From DASUAO01 sp046484625 (GTDB taxonomy: Bacteria > Actinomycetota > Acidimicrobiia > IMCC26256 > PALSA-555): a stretch of DNA of 16,470 nucleotides. The translations under genes and the position numbers were made by a program. Shown in pieces: positions 1-6,878 of this stretch. The stretch spans positions 1 to 16,470 of the forward strand of contig JAWOIO010000180.1 in the NCBI GenBank assembly GCA_046484625.1, written 5' to 3'. The notes under the pieces are model-generated. The model did not search any database. It was not told the origin of the DNA and saw only the letters and a program-made list of their open reading frames with translations. Position 1 is the first letter of the stretch; each line of letters begins with the position of its first letter.

Positions 1-246
1 TCGATGCGTGTGCCGGGGCCACCTTCCTTGCCGCGCTGGAGGCGCATCTCGACCCACCCGACCCGAACACAGGCCCGACCCCCCCGCGGTCGCTGGCCCA
101 GCGCCGGCCCCCTTCGCAGAGGGCGACCAGGGCGTCGGCCCGGCGCTGGGCCAGCGACCGCGGCGGGGTCGGGCCCGCGGTCGGGTCGGGCGGGTCGAGA
201 TGCGCCTCCAGCGCGGCAAGGAAGGTGGCCCCGGCATCCGCATCGA
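1..246. repeat. Imperfect inverted repeat, 107-bp arms (1-107 and 140-246)
   Basis: Positions 1-107 match the reverse complement of 140-246 with seven mismatches by my hand alignment (about 93% identity), around a 32-base loop (108-139). The arm 140-246 is part of the minus-strand DUF222 gene. The arm 1-107 encodes the same DUF222 segment on the plus strand (GATFLAALEAHLDPPDP, then SLAQRR). Several mismatches change amino acids (for example DPTAG versus DPNTG), so the arms look like paralogous copies rather than an exact fold-back. The junction lies next to a local palindrome, GCTGGCCCAGC (92-102). Confidence 0.85.
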
Positions 247-862
247 GCTCGCCGTCGAGCAGCACCGTGCCGCGGAACGTCGACGAGCAGTGCAGACGCC
301 GCCCCTCGTGGCACGCGCGGGCTTCGGCAGTGGCCAGGCGGTCGTCGGCGAGCGCTCGCCAGTGGCGAGCCGCGTGCCGGAAGGATTCCGGGGGGAGGTC
401 GCGGGCCGCGTCGAGCAGCGTGTCCTCGTGGTCGGCGAACACCTCCTCGCGGTGCCGGGCCGCACGGGCGAGCAGGTCGACGTGCTCGGTGCGCACGTCG
501 CCGGCGTCGAGGGCCTTGGCCGTACGCTCATGGGCGCGCAGCAACCGGGCCGAGCGCACCAGCCCGGCCGCACGGTGCGTGGTGATCGACGCCCGGTGGA
601 CCAGCCAGGCCACCGGGCTCGGCGCACCGTCCTCGGCCCACGCGCCCGATACCTCCCACTCCGCCAGGCGGGCCAGCACCTGCGCCTGGAGGCGCTCCGA
701 GGCGTCGAGGAGCTCCACGAGGTCGGCCGAGCGGGCCGCGCCCGACCAGCCGTCGCGTTCCTGGCCGGCGACCGCCTCGATCGCCGCGCGGACATCGCAC
801 GCCGTGGTTGCCGAAGTGGCGGTGGCGGCGTTTCGCTCCCGGTCGAGGACAGCGGTGGTCAT
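1..862 (-). CDS. DUF222 (13E12-repeat / HNH-endonuclease family) protein, partial
   Basis: The minus frame is open from an ATG at 862 to the left edge (287 codons, no stop). The N-terminal three quarters read as the DUF222 domain found at the front of 13E12-repeat/HNH endonuclease proteins of Actinobacteria: helical stretches such as ELLDASERLQAQVLARLAEW, SITTHRAAGLVRSARLL and DAGATFLAALEAHLDPPDP, ending in the family block SLAQRRADALVALCEGG. The C-terminal HNH nuclease motif would lie beyond the window. From about position 108 leftward the reading no longer looks like the family, because that stretch is an inverted copy of 140-246; the real 3' part may be lost or misjoined here. A G-rich stretch (GGGGG) sits just before the ATG. 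These proteins are multicopy and their role is unproven. The family call is fairly firm; the last ~36 codons are doubtful. Confidence 0.75.
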   Translation of the reverse strand, partial: MTTAVLDRERNAATATSATTACDVRAAIEAVAGQERDGWSGAARSADLVELLDASERLQAQVLARLAEWEVSGAWAEDGAPSPVAWLVHRASITTHRAAGLVRSARLLRAHERTAKALDAGDVRTEHVDLLARAARHREEVFADHEDTLLDAARDLPPESFRHAARHWRALADDRLATAEARACHEGRRLHCSSTFRGTVLLDGELDADAGATFLAALEAHLDPPDPTAGPTPPRSLAQRRADALVALCEGGRRWASDRGGVGPVFGSGGSRCASSAARKVAPAHAS

Positions 863-943
863 GCCCCCATCCAAGCAGCGGGGTGAGACAGTGCAACGCC
901 TCCCCTGGGCCCAGTCGTCAGGTTCTCGCCCGAGGCCCATGGT

Positions 944-1354
944 TCACGACTGGAGTGACGCGTCGTCCATCTCGATGCCCATGACACGGGCGACGTGCGC
1001 GAGATCGGCGTCGAAGGCCAGGAGTGCGACGCCATGTCGGTACGCGACCGAGGCGATCATGCAGTCGACCATCCCGCGAGGCGTGATCCCGCCGCGTCGG
1101 CATGCCCGATAGATGCGAGCGGCGCTCTCGAAGTCGACCGCGGCGTCGAAGCGCAGGAGCTCGAAGCGTCGGAGCAGGCGTCGGAGATCGGCCTCGCGCT
1201 CGCTGCTGCGGGCTCCTGCGACCACCTCCATGATCACCGGCTCGGTCACCGCGACGGGACCACCGGTGGTGACCAACTCGGCGAGCCGCCGATCCACCGG
1301 GCTCCCCGTCGCCCGGTCGTACTCCACCCAGGCCGAGGAATCCGCGAGGATCAC
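944..1354 (-). CDS. vapC: VapC-like PIN-domain ribonuclease toxin
   Basis: This 136-aa protein is a full-length PIN-domain toxin. PIN toxins are Mg2+-dependent ribonucleases that cut tRNA or rRNA when freed from their antitoxin. The acidic residues of the active site are visible: D5 in the opening ILADSSAW strand, E43 in the EPVIMEVVAGA helix, D97 in GMVDCMIA, and D115/D117 in AFDADLAHVA. The start is GTG, overlapping the antitoxin stop in a GTGA junction (1351-1354), which implies translational coupling. All expected catalytic positions are present, so the toxin looks intact. The RNA target cannot be told from sequence. Confidence 0.92.
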   Translation of the reverse strand: MILADSSAWVEYDRATGSPVDRRLAELVTTGGPVAVTEPVIMEVVAGARSSEREADLRRLLRRFELLRFDAAVDFESAARIYRACRRGGITPRGMVDCMIASVAYRHGVALLAFDADLAHVARVMGIEMDDASLQS

Positions 1355-1563
1355 CCCGCGCCCGCCGGTGCGACATCGCTCGGGAGCGCGTCGATCGCGT
1401 GCGCCCCGCGCATCGCCAGCGCCTCCTCGCGGGTCATCGGCTGGCCGGCGAGGTGTCGAAGCGCGAGGTCCACCGCCTCGGTCTTCGTGTGCACACCGAA
1501 GCGGTCCATGATCGCCTGGACGTAGGCGTCCTCGATCTCGATGTTGGTCCGGACCCTACCCAT
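1351..1563 (-). CDS. vapB: VapB-type antitoxin
   Basis: This 70-aa protein opens with VRTNIEIEDAYVQAIM, followed by the TKTEAVDLALRHLAG helix. That is the DNA-binding N-terminal module of the VapB family (PF09957-like) that often pairs with PIN toxins. The acidic/hydrophobic tail (MRGAHAIDALPSDV) should wrap the VapC active site. It is encoded just upstream of vapC and overlaps it by 4 bases. I chose the ATG at 1563, not longer upstream readings, because the family motif begins directly after it and the promoter elements lie immediately upstream. There is no Shine-Dalgarno sequence, consistent with a leaderless mRNA. The complex probably represses its own promoter through the inverted repeat at 1572-1590. 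Confidence 0.9.
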   Translation of the reverse strand: MGRVRTNIEIEDAYVQAIMDRFGVHTKTEAVDLALRHLAGQPMTREEALAMRGAHAIDALPSDVAPAGAG

Positions 1564-1600
1564 ACACCAAATATACACCAGACGTGTATAGATTGTGTAC
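1562..1600 (-). promoter_or_regulatory. vapBC leaderless-type promoter and inverted-repeat operator
   Basis: On the minus strand TATATT (1570-1575) lies at -12 to -7 relative to the vapB ATG, where a -10 box must be for a leaderless transcript. TACACA (1594-1599) is a possible -35 with an 18-bp spacer. A perfect inverted repeat, TATACAC-(5 nt)-GTGTATA (1572-1590), covers the -10 box and part of the spacer. ATACACCA also occurs twice in direct orientation (1562-1569 and 1573-1580). This AT-rich island in a GC-rich window fits an autorepressed toxin-antitoxin operator. Confidence 0.7.
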
Positions 1601-1623
1601 TGCCGGTCCGGAAACTCGGCCAA

Positions 1624-1640
1624 CCCACCGCCGGAGTGGG
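1624..1640 (-). terminator. Possible weak hairpin between the aconitase operon and vapB
   Basis: CCCAC and GTGGG arms with a 7-base loop lie 24 bases past the stop of the upstream gene. There is no U-tract, so terminator function is only a guess. A longer-range pair, GGTCCGG (1605-1611) and CCGGACC (1651-1657), encloses it. Confidence 0.25.
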
Positions 1641-1663
1641 ACCGTGAGGACCGGACCCAGGCG

Positions 1664-2116
1664 TCAGTCGGCGATGAACTCGATCGCCGCGACCTTCCAA
1701 CCCACGTCGTCACTCCCGGCGACCGTGAACGTGACTGCTCCCCCCTCGTAGGAGTACTGGCACAGGTCCGCACCGGCGATCCCGCAGCCCTGGAACATCC
1801 ACTGCGCTCCGGCACCATCCGTCTCGAACAGCTCGTCGACGACCGCGGTCTCGGCGCACCGGGCAGCCGCGGCCGCATCGCCCGCGATCCACGCACCGAC
1901 GAGCGTGTCCGTGGCATCCCTCGGTGACGTGCAGATGATCCCGAGCGTCACGGACGTCTCCTCCTCCGCAGAAGTCGGGACGACCTCCGACGTCGTCGTC
2001 GTGCCCGACGTCGATGAATCCTCACGATCGACGACGGCGAGCGCGATCCCAACCCCGATGAGGAGCAGCAAGAACGCGCCGCTGACGAAGAGCAGCACGC
2101 GTGTCCGCGAGCTCAA
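1664..2116 (-). CDS. Membrane-anchored secreted protein of unknown function
   Basis: I do not recognise a named family. The 150-aa product has a short basic start, one hydrophobic helix (about residues 7-28), a Ser/Thr/Glu-rich linker (31-56), then a roughly 90-residue compact domain with four cysteines (62, 87, 111, 119) that could form two disulfides outside the membrane. The pattern TLVGAWIAGDAAAAARC... through GWKVAAIEFIAD resembles small NTF2/DUF4878-like exported domains of Actinobacteria, but this is only a resemblance. I place the start at TTG 2116, where TTGA overlaps the aconitase stop and GGGGG lies upstream; GTG at 2098 is an alternative giving 144 aa. The overlap suggests coupled translation with aconitase, a surprising partner. 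There is no lipobox at the helix end, so it is probably not a lipoprotein. Confidence 0.75.
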   Translation of the reverse strand: MSSRTRVLLFVSGAFLLLLIGVGIALAVVDREDSSTSGTTTTSEVVPTSAEEETSVTLGIICTSPRDATDTLVGAWIAGDAAAAARCAETAVVDELFETDGAGAQWMFQGCGIAGADLCQYSYEGGAVTFTVAGSDDVGWKVAAIEFIAD

Positions 2117-4401
2117 CGAGCGCCCCCGTCGCCGCGCAGGACGTTCAGCGCCGAGCCCGCGCGGAACCACCCGATGTGCTCGTCCGACATCGTGTGCGTG
2201 GTCTCGATCTCGTGGCGGCTCCCGTCGGCATGGTGGAGCACGACGGTCACCGGGCGACCCGGAGCGAGCTCGGCGAGCCCGACGATGTCGAGCGTGTCGT
2301 CGACGAGGATCCGCTCGTAGTCGTCGGGGTTCGCGAACGTGAGCGCGAGCACGCCCTGCTTCTTGAGGTTGGCCTCGTGGATCCGTGCGAACGACCGCAC
2401 GAGGATCGCTCGCGCGCCCATGTATCGGGGCTCCATGGCCGCATGCTCGCGCGACGAGCCCTCCCCGTAGTTCTCGTCGCCGATCGCGACCCACGAGATC
2501 CCGGCCGTCTTGTACTCCTTGGCGAGCTCCGGGAGCGGCGTCACCGATCCGTCGCGCACGTCGATCCCCGTGCCGGCCTCGTCGAGCGAGAACGCGTTGT
2601 TCGCGCCGCTGAAGAGGTTGCCCGAGATGTTCGTGAGATGCCCACGGAACCGCAGCCAGGGACCGGCGGGTGAGATGTGGTCGGTCGTGCACTTCCCGAC
2701 GGCCTTGAGCAGGACACGGAGGCCGGTGAAGTCGGTTCCGTCCCAGGCGGGGAACGGCTCGAGCAGCTCGAGGCGCTCCGAGTCGGGCGCAACGGCCACG
2801 TCGATCGTGGATCCCTCGGCCGCGGGCGGGACGAACCCGGACTTGCCCGGATCGAACCCCTTCGACGGCAGCTCGTCGGCCGAGGGCGCCTCGAGGAGCA
2901 CGCCGCCGTCGTCGGTCGGTACCGGTTCGTGGACGAAGTCGTGATCGAGGCGGCCCGTGAGCGCCATCGCCACGACCGTCTCGGGCGATCCGATGAACGA
3001 GAGCGTCGCCGCGTTGCCGTCGTTGCGGGCCGGGAAGTTCCGATTGAACGACGACACGATCGTGTTGGTCTCGCCCTTCTCGATGTCGTCGCGCTTCCAC
3101 TGCCCGATGCACGGGCCGCAGGCGTTCGCGAGGACCGTGGCGCCGATCGCTTCGAGGTCGGCGAGCAGCCCGTCGCGCTCGATCGTCGCTCGCACCTGCT
3201 CGGAGCCGGGCGTGATCAGCAGCGGACTGCGCACCTTCAGCCCGACGGCCGAGGCCTGGCGGGCGACGTGGGCCGCCCGGCCGATGTCCTCGTACGAGGA
3301 GTTGGTGCACGATCCGACGAGCGCGTACGAGATATCGAGGGGATACCCCTCGGCGATCGCAGCGGCCTTGACGTCCGAGATCGGACGATCGAGATCGGGC
3401 GTGTGTGGACCCACGAGATGCGGCTCGAGACCGTCGAGATCGATGTCGATCACCCGGTCGTAGAAGCGTTCGGGATCGTCGGCGATCTCGGGATCGCTGC
3501 GGAGATGCGCTGCATTCCGGTCGGCGAGGTCGGCAAACTCCTCACGACGCGTCGCCTTCAGGTACGCGGCGGTGCGCTCGTCGTACGGGAAGACCGAGCA
3601 GGTCGCGCCGATCTCCGCGCCCATGTTGCAGATGGTGGCCTTGCCCGTCGCCGAGATCGACGCGGCGCCGGGACCGAAGTACTCGATGATCGCCCCGGTT
3701 CCGCCCTTGACCGTCAGGATCCCGGCGACCTTCAGGATCACGTCCTTTGGCGACGCCCAGCCGGAGAGCGAACCCGTGAGCCGGACGCCGATGACCTTCG
3801 GGACTCGCGTGTTGAAGGGCCAGCCCGCCATCACGTCGACCGCGTCAGCGCCACCGACACCGATCGCGACCATCCCGAGTCCGCCCGCGTTCGGTGTGTG
3901 GCTGTCGGTGCCGATCATCATCCCGCCGGGGAAGGCGTACTGCTCCAGCACGACCTGGTGGATGATGCCGGACCCCGGCTTCCAGAAGCCGATGCCGTAC
4001 TTCGCGGAGACGGAGCGGAGGAAGTCGTAGACCTCGGCGTTGCCGTCGATCGCCGCCTCGAGGTCGGCGTCGGCACCCACCCGAGCCTGGATGAGGTGGT
4101 CACAGTGCACCGTCGACGGGACGGCGACCTGTGGGAGTCCTGCGGTCATGAACTGCAGGAGCGCCATCTGGGCCGTCGCGTCCTGCATGGCGACCCGGTC
4201 GGGGCGGTAGTCGGCGTAGTCCACCGCTCGCTCGACGCCGATGGTCTCGACGTCGTCGGCGTGGGAGAACAGCACCTTCTCCGTGAACGTGAGCGGCCGG
4301 CCGAGGCGCCGACGCCCGACGTCGAGCGCCTCGGGGACCCGTGCGTACAGCGATTCGACGAGCTCGATCGGGGTGGTCGGCCCGACGGTTGAGGCGGCCA
4401 T
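2113..4401 (-). CDS. Aconitate hydratase, mitochondrial type
   Basis: This 762-aa TCA-cycle enzyme interconverts citrate and isocitrate through cis-aconitate with a [4Fe-4S] cluster. The three cluster cysteines are visible: C365 in GSCTNSSYED, and C428 and C431 in NACGPCIG. Other family blocks are CDHLIQA (100-106), IGTDSHTPNAGGLGM (163-177) and SFNRNFPARNDGN (451-463), followed by the C-terminal swivel domain with SSREHAAMEPRYMG. The length and the NRNFPARNDGN block fit the mitochondrial-type (about 750 aa) branch. The roughly 900-aa AcnA/IRP1-type enzyme is the usual one in Streptomyces and mycobacteria. The ATG at 4401 has a good ribosome site (GGAG, 8 bases upstream). A strong stem-loop lies just before that site. 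The stop overlaps the next gene by 4 bases. Identification is firm. Confidence 0.96.
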   Translation of the reverse strand: MAASTVGPTTPIELVESLYARVPEALDVGRRRLGRPLTFTEKVLFSHADDVETIGVERAVDYADYRPDRVAMQDATAQMALLQFMTAGLPQVAVPSTVHCDHLIQARVGADADLEAAIDGNAEVYDFLRSVSAKYGIGFWKPGSGIIHQVVLEQYAFPGGMMIGTDSHTPNAGGLGMVAIGVGGADAVDVMAGWPFNTRVPKVIGVRLTGSLSGWASPKDVILKVAGILTVKGGTGAIIEYFGPGAASISATGKATICNMGAEIGATCSVFPYDERTAAYLKATRREEFADLADRNAAHLRSDPEIADDPERFYDRVIDIDLDGLEPHLVGPHTPDLDRPISDVKAAAIAEGYPLDISYALVGSCTNSSYEDIGRAAHVARQASAVGLKVRSPLLITPGSEQVRATIERDGLLADLEAIGATVLANACGPCIGQWKRDDIEKGETNTIVSSFNRNFPARNDGNAATLSFIGSPETVVAMALTGRLDHDFVHEPVPTDDGGVLLEAPSADELPSKGFDPGKSGFVPPAAEGSTIDVAVAPDSERLELLEPFPAWDGTDFTGLRVLLKAVGKCTTDHISPAGPWLRFRGHLTNISGNLFSGANNAFSLDEAGTGIDVRDGSVTPLPELAKEYKTAGISWVAIGDENYGEGSSREHAAMEPRYMGARAILVRSFARIHEANLKKQGVLALTFANPDDYERILVDDTLDIVGLAELAPGRPVTVVLHHADGSRHEIETTHTMSDEHIGWFRAGSALNVLRGDGGAR

Positions 4402-4416
4402 GGGCGGTACTCCGGT

Positions 4417-4449
4417 CTCGGGGACAGCTCTTCGCAGGCTATCCCCGAG
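4417..4449 (-). promoter_or_regulatory. 12-bp stem-loop immediately upstream of the aconitase ribosome site
   Basis: Read on the minus strand, the 33 bases form a 12-bp stem (one G-U pair) with a 9-base loop. The outer arms CTCGGGGA and TCCCCGAG are perfect complements, and AGC/GCT extends the stem beyond a U-G pair. The hairpin ends 15 bases before the ATG at 4401, so CCGGAG (the likely ribosome site) follows it directly. It could be a terminator for the cyclophilin gene, although no U-run follows. It could instead be a 5'-leader element controlling aconitase. TAGCCT within it could alternatively serve as a TAnnnT -10 box. Confidence 0.6.
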
Positions 4450-4502
4450 GATCAGGATCCGCGCGGGTCGCGCCCGACGTCACATCCACCGAAGCGCGCC
4501 CC

Positions 4503-4979
4503 CTACGCGCGGTCGACCTCTTCCACGACAACCGACTGCATCACGTCGCCGACCTGTGTCGCCTGCGCGACGTCGACCCCTTGGGTCACGTAGCCGAAGA
4601 GGTTGTAATCCTTGGTCAGCTTGCGGGTGCAGTCGTCGATGCAGATGAAGAACTGCGAGCCGTTGGTGTTCGGACCCGCGTTCGCCATCGCGACCGCGCC
4701 GAGGGTGTACTCGCCCGTCACCTTCTCGTCCGCGAACTTGTACCCGGGACCGCCGGTCCCGCTTCCCTGTGGACAACCGCCCTGGACGACGAAGCCCGGT
4801 ACGACGCGGTGGAACGTGAGGCCGTCGTAGTAGCCCTGTCGGGCCAGCCCGACGAAGTTGTTGACGGTCTTGGGTGCGAGCTGTGGGTCGAGGTCCATGA
4901 CGATGGTTCCTCGGTCGGTGGTGACCGTGGTCCGGTAGACCTTGGCGTCGTCGATCTGCGTCTCGGGCTGGTCGGGCAT
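4503..4979 (-). CDS. Cyclophilin-type peptidyl-prolyl cis-trans isomerase
   Basis: This 158-aa single-domain cyclophilin catalyses cis-trans isomerisation of X-Pro bonds. Visible family blocks are LAPKTVNNFVGLARQGYYDG (35-53), FHRVVPGFVVQGGCP (57-70) with catalytic R58 and Q66, and NTNGSQFFI (104-112) with F110. The position equivalent to the cyclosporin-contacting tryptophan of human CypA appears to be K120, which would predict low cyclosporin sensitivity. It has no signal peptide or membrane helix, so it should be cytosolic. The ATG at 4979 has AGGAAGG nine bases upstream. It lies 51 bases after the ccmI-like stop and 101 bases before aconitase, same strand, so it may be read through from the ccm operon or have its own promoter. 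No convincing promoter was seen. Confidence 0.95.
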   Translation of the reverse strand: MPDQPETQIDDAKVYRTTVTTDRGTIVMDLDPQLAPKTVNNFVGLARQGYYDGLTFHRVVPGFVVQGGCPQGSGTGGPGYKFADEKVTGEYTLGAVAMANAGPNTNGSQFFICIDDCTRKLTKDYNLFGYVTQGVDVAQATQVGDVMQSVVVEEVDRA

Positions 4980-5030
4980 CGGTGCGGGCCTTCCTGGTGG
5001 TGGGATCTGGGAACGGTCAGGTGCTCCCGG

Positions 5031-5864
5031 TCAAGGTTGGCCGGTCGCGCCGGTGTTGCTCGACTCGAGGGCTGCGGTGACGTCGGCGAGCAGCTCGCGC
5101 GCCTGGTCCGCGAACGTCCCGTTGGGGTCCGAGACGAGGTATCGCTGGAGGTCGCCCTGGGCGCCCGCAAAGTCCCCGAACTCGTTCGCCCGCACGATGG
5201 CACGGAAGAAGCGGGCCTCGGAGTACTCGGGATCCAGCTCCACGGCTCGATCGAATCGCTCGATCGCCCGGTCCACGAGCCGAGCTGCGTCGGCGGCGGG
5301 GGCCCGCCCGGCGGTGAGGTACAGGATCCGGCCCGCCTGGGCCACCGCTTGCGCCGTGGACGGGTCGAGCGCGATCACCGCGTCGTACTGCTCGAGCGCG
5401 CCGGCGAGGTCGCCGTCGGCCTCGAGCAGCTGTGCGTAGAGGAGTCGGTTCGCGATGCTCGACGGATCCTGCGCGACAGCATCACGGAGCTGACGGAGGC
5501 GATCCGCCGACGCGTCGCCCGACGTCGTGGCCGTCGCGGAGTTCCCGCTGGCCGTCTGGCCGGGCAGGCGCGCGCCGAGCGCGAGCGCGAGTGAGACACC
5601 GGCGGACGCGGCGAAGCTCACGATGAGCCCGATCGCGATCGCTCGGCGCTTCCATGATGTCGTCGGGTCCGGGGGGCGCGCATCGATCCCGTCGCGAAGC
5701 GCTCGGATGGTTGCCGCCGCCCGCGCGGTGTAGTCGTCGTGGAGCGAGGCGTACGAGTCCTCGTCGATCCCGCCGTCGGCCCGTTCGAGCTCGAGGTCGT
5801 CGAGTGACCGGAGGAGGAAGTCGCGCTCGGCCTCGAGCTCGCGTCTCGTGAGATCGTCACTCAT
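5031..5864 (-). CDS. ccmI: CcmI-like TPR protein of cytochrome c maturation
   Basis: This 277-aa protein is probably the apocytochrome c chaperone/assembly factor of System I. Residues 6-60 are a charged, probably coiled segment (RRELEAERDFLLRSLDDLEL, then GGIDEDSYASLHDDY). This resembles the cytoplasmic leucine-zipper loop of CcmI. A single membrane helix spans about 74-98. Residues 120-262 contain about three TPR-like helix pairs, for example ANRLLYAQLLEADGDLAGAL and EARFFRAIVRANEFGDFAGA; they would lie outside the membrane. Classical CcmI has two N-terminal helices; here the first is missing, and no start further upstream supplies it. The ATG at 5864 overlaps the ccmH stop by 8 bases. The assignment rests on the combination of coil, helix and TPR domains and on position at the end of the ccm operon. 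Confidence 0.8.
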   Translation of the reverse strand: MSDDLTRRELEAERDFLLRSLDDLELERADGGIDEDSYASLHDDYTARAAATIRALRDGIDARPPDPTTSWKRRAIAIGLIVSFAASAGVSLALALGARLPGQTASGNSATATTSGDASADRLRQLRDAVAQDPSSIANRLLYAQLLEADGDLAGALEQYDAVIALDPSTAQAVAQAGRILYLTAGRAPAADAARLVDRAIERFDRAVELDPEYSEARFFRAIVRANEFGDFAGAQGDLQRYLVSDPNGTFADQARELLADVTAALESSNTGATGQP

Positions 5865-6336
5865 CTCGGGAGGCGCGCCTGGTCGATCGGACGAGGGCCT
5901 CGTCAGCATCGGTCGCATGCAGCTGCGGCGCGCGCCGCCATCGAGCGAACGCGAACGCGAGCGCACCGGCCCCCAGGACGAGGACAGCGATCGGAAGTCC
6001 CCACACGAGCACACCGAGCCCACCGCCCTCCGGCTTCAGCAGGATGGAATCGCCATAGCGGTCGACGTACACCTGTCGGATCGCGGCGTCGCTCTGGCCG
6101 GCCGCGACTCGACGGCGGATGTCGGCGCGGATGGCGCGGCCACTCGTCGTCGCCGAGTCGGCGACCGAGAGCCCCTCGCAGTCGGGGCATCGCAGCTCCG
6201 CGGCGAGCTCGAGCGACTGCTCACGGACCGTGAGCGGCCCCGATGCCGGCCATGCCGCCCAGACCAGCACACCGATGACGAGCGACCCCAGGACGAGCCA
6301 CGGAAGGAAGCGGCGCCCGACCGCCGGGGCGCTCAC
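5857..6336 (-). CDS. ccmH: Cytochrome c maturation protein CcmH (CcmH/CycL thiol-disulfide protein)
   Basis: This 159-aa protein has an N-terminal membrane helix (about 10-28), a short periplasmic-type domain carrying the redox motif LRCPDCEGLSVADS (C50, C53), and a second helix (about 105-130). The motif corresponds to the LRCxxCQ...IADS signature of CcmH, which reduces the haem-binding cysteines of apocytochrome c together with CcmG. The following RRRVAAGQSDAAIRQVYVDRYGDSILLKP matches the family helical bundle. It is the short, unfused form; the TPR part is a separate downstream gene. I chose GTG 6336 because it overlaps the ccmG stop in a GTGA junction and places a basic residue pair just before the first helix. 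Longer upstream readings overlap ccmG in another frame and are not family-like. Confidence 0.93.
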   Translation of the reverse strand: MSAPAVGRRFLPWLVLGSLVIGVLVWAAWPASGPLTVREQSLELAAELRCPDCEGLSVADSATTSGRAIRADIRRRVAAGQSDAAIRQVYVDRYGDSILLKPEGGGLGVLVWGLPIAVLVLGAGALAFAFARWRRAPQLHATDADEALVRSTRRASRDE

Positions 6337-6878
6337 CGCGAGCCCCCGCGCGCGGCCGCCAGCATCTGCTCGAGTCCCTTGACCGAGGCCGGACCGATCT
6401 GGGATCCGACGATGGTCCCGTCGGGTGTGATCGCGAACGTCTCGGGCTGCCCCCGCGTCCCGAACCCGAGCTGGGCGTCGGAGTCCGGGTCCATCGCGAC
6501 CGTCCACTCGATTCCCTCGGCCGCCACGTACTTCCGGATCGCGCGCTCGGAGTCGTCGCGGACGATCCCGAGGAACACCAGGTCCGGATCGTCGCGATGG
6601 CGGTCGAAGAACTGCCGGAGCGCGGGGAGCTCCTGCTCACACGGGACGCACCAGCTGTTCCAGAAGTTCACGATCACCGCGCGTCCCGCGAGCGTCGATG
6701 GGGTGATCGGGGTTCCGTCGAGCCCGACCACCGTGAAGGCCGGGATCGGGGTCCCGACCGTGGACCGCCGCGCCTGCGTCGCGTTCGGGTCGGAGCTCAC
6801 CTGGACGGCGAGCACAACGCCGATCGCCACGACGAGCACACCGACGGCGAGGGCGAGCGCCCTCGTCGGGCGCTTCAT
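6333..6878 (-). CDS. ccmG: CcmG/DsbE-type membrane-anchored thioredoxin
   Basis: This 181-aa protein has an N-terminal anchor helix (about 7-25) and a thioredoxin fold facing outside. The redox motif is NFWNSWCVPC (C77, C80), and the cis-proline is P145 in GQPETFAI, equivalent to GVPETF in the family. It is expected to keep CcmH and apocytochrome c cysteines reduced for haem ligation. It might be called a ResA/TlpA-like protein in isolation, but its position between ccmF and ccmH supports CcmG. The ATG at 6878 overlaps the ccmF stop (ATGA, 6875-6878). Its own stop overlaps the ccmH start. Confidence 0.94.
   Translation of the reverse strand: MKRPTRALALAVGVLVVAIGVVLAVQVSSDPNATQARRSTVGTPIPAFTVVGLDGTPITPSTLAGRAVIVNFWNSWCVPCEQELPALRQFFDRHRDDPDLVFLGIVRDDSERAIRKYVAAEGIEWTVAMDPDSDAQLGFGTRGQPETFAITPDGTIVGSQIGPASVKGLEQMLAAARGGSR

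Noticed and set aside
8..1112. Overlapping plus-strand frames of 292 and 295 codons over the DUF222 and vapC region
   Set aside because: They are antisense shadows of the DUF222 gene and vapC; only the first ~107 bases carry plus-strand DUF222-like coding, reported as part of the inverted repeat.
1664..3310. Minus-strand reading frame of 548 codons extending the small exported protein upstream into aconitase
   Set aside because: The upstream 398 codons overlap aconitase in another frame and are Arg-rich non-family sequence; only the part from about 2116 looks real.
2677..4392. Long plus-strand reading frame of 571 codons opposite aconitase
   Set aside because: It lies fully antisense to a clearly conserved aconitase, has arginine/aspartate-rich low-complexity composition and no family resemblance; such mirror frames are expected in GC-rich DNA.
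4980..5050. TTGACC on the minus strand near the ccmI-like stop as a -35 box for the cyclophilin gene
   Set aside because: No acceptable -10 box lies 16-19 bases downstream, so a promoter cannot be supported.
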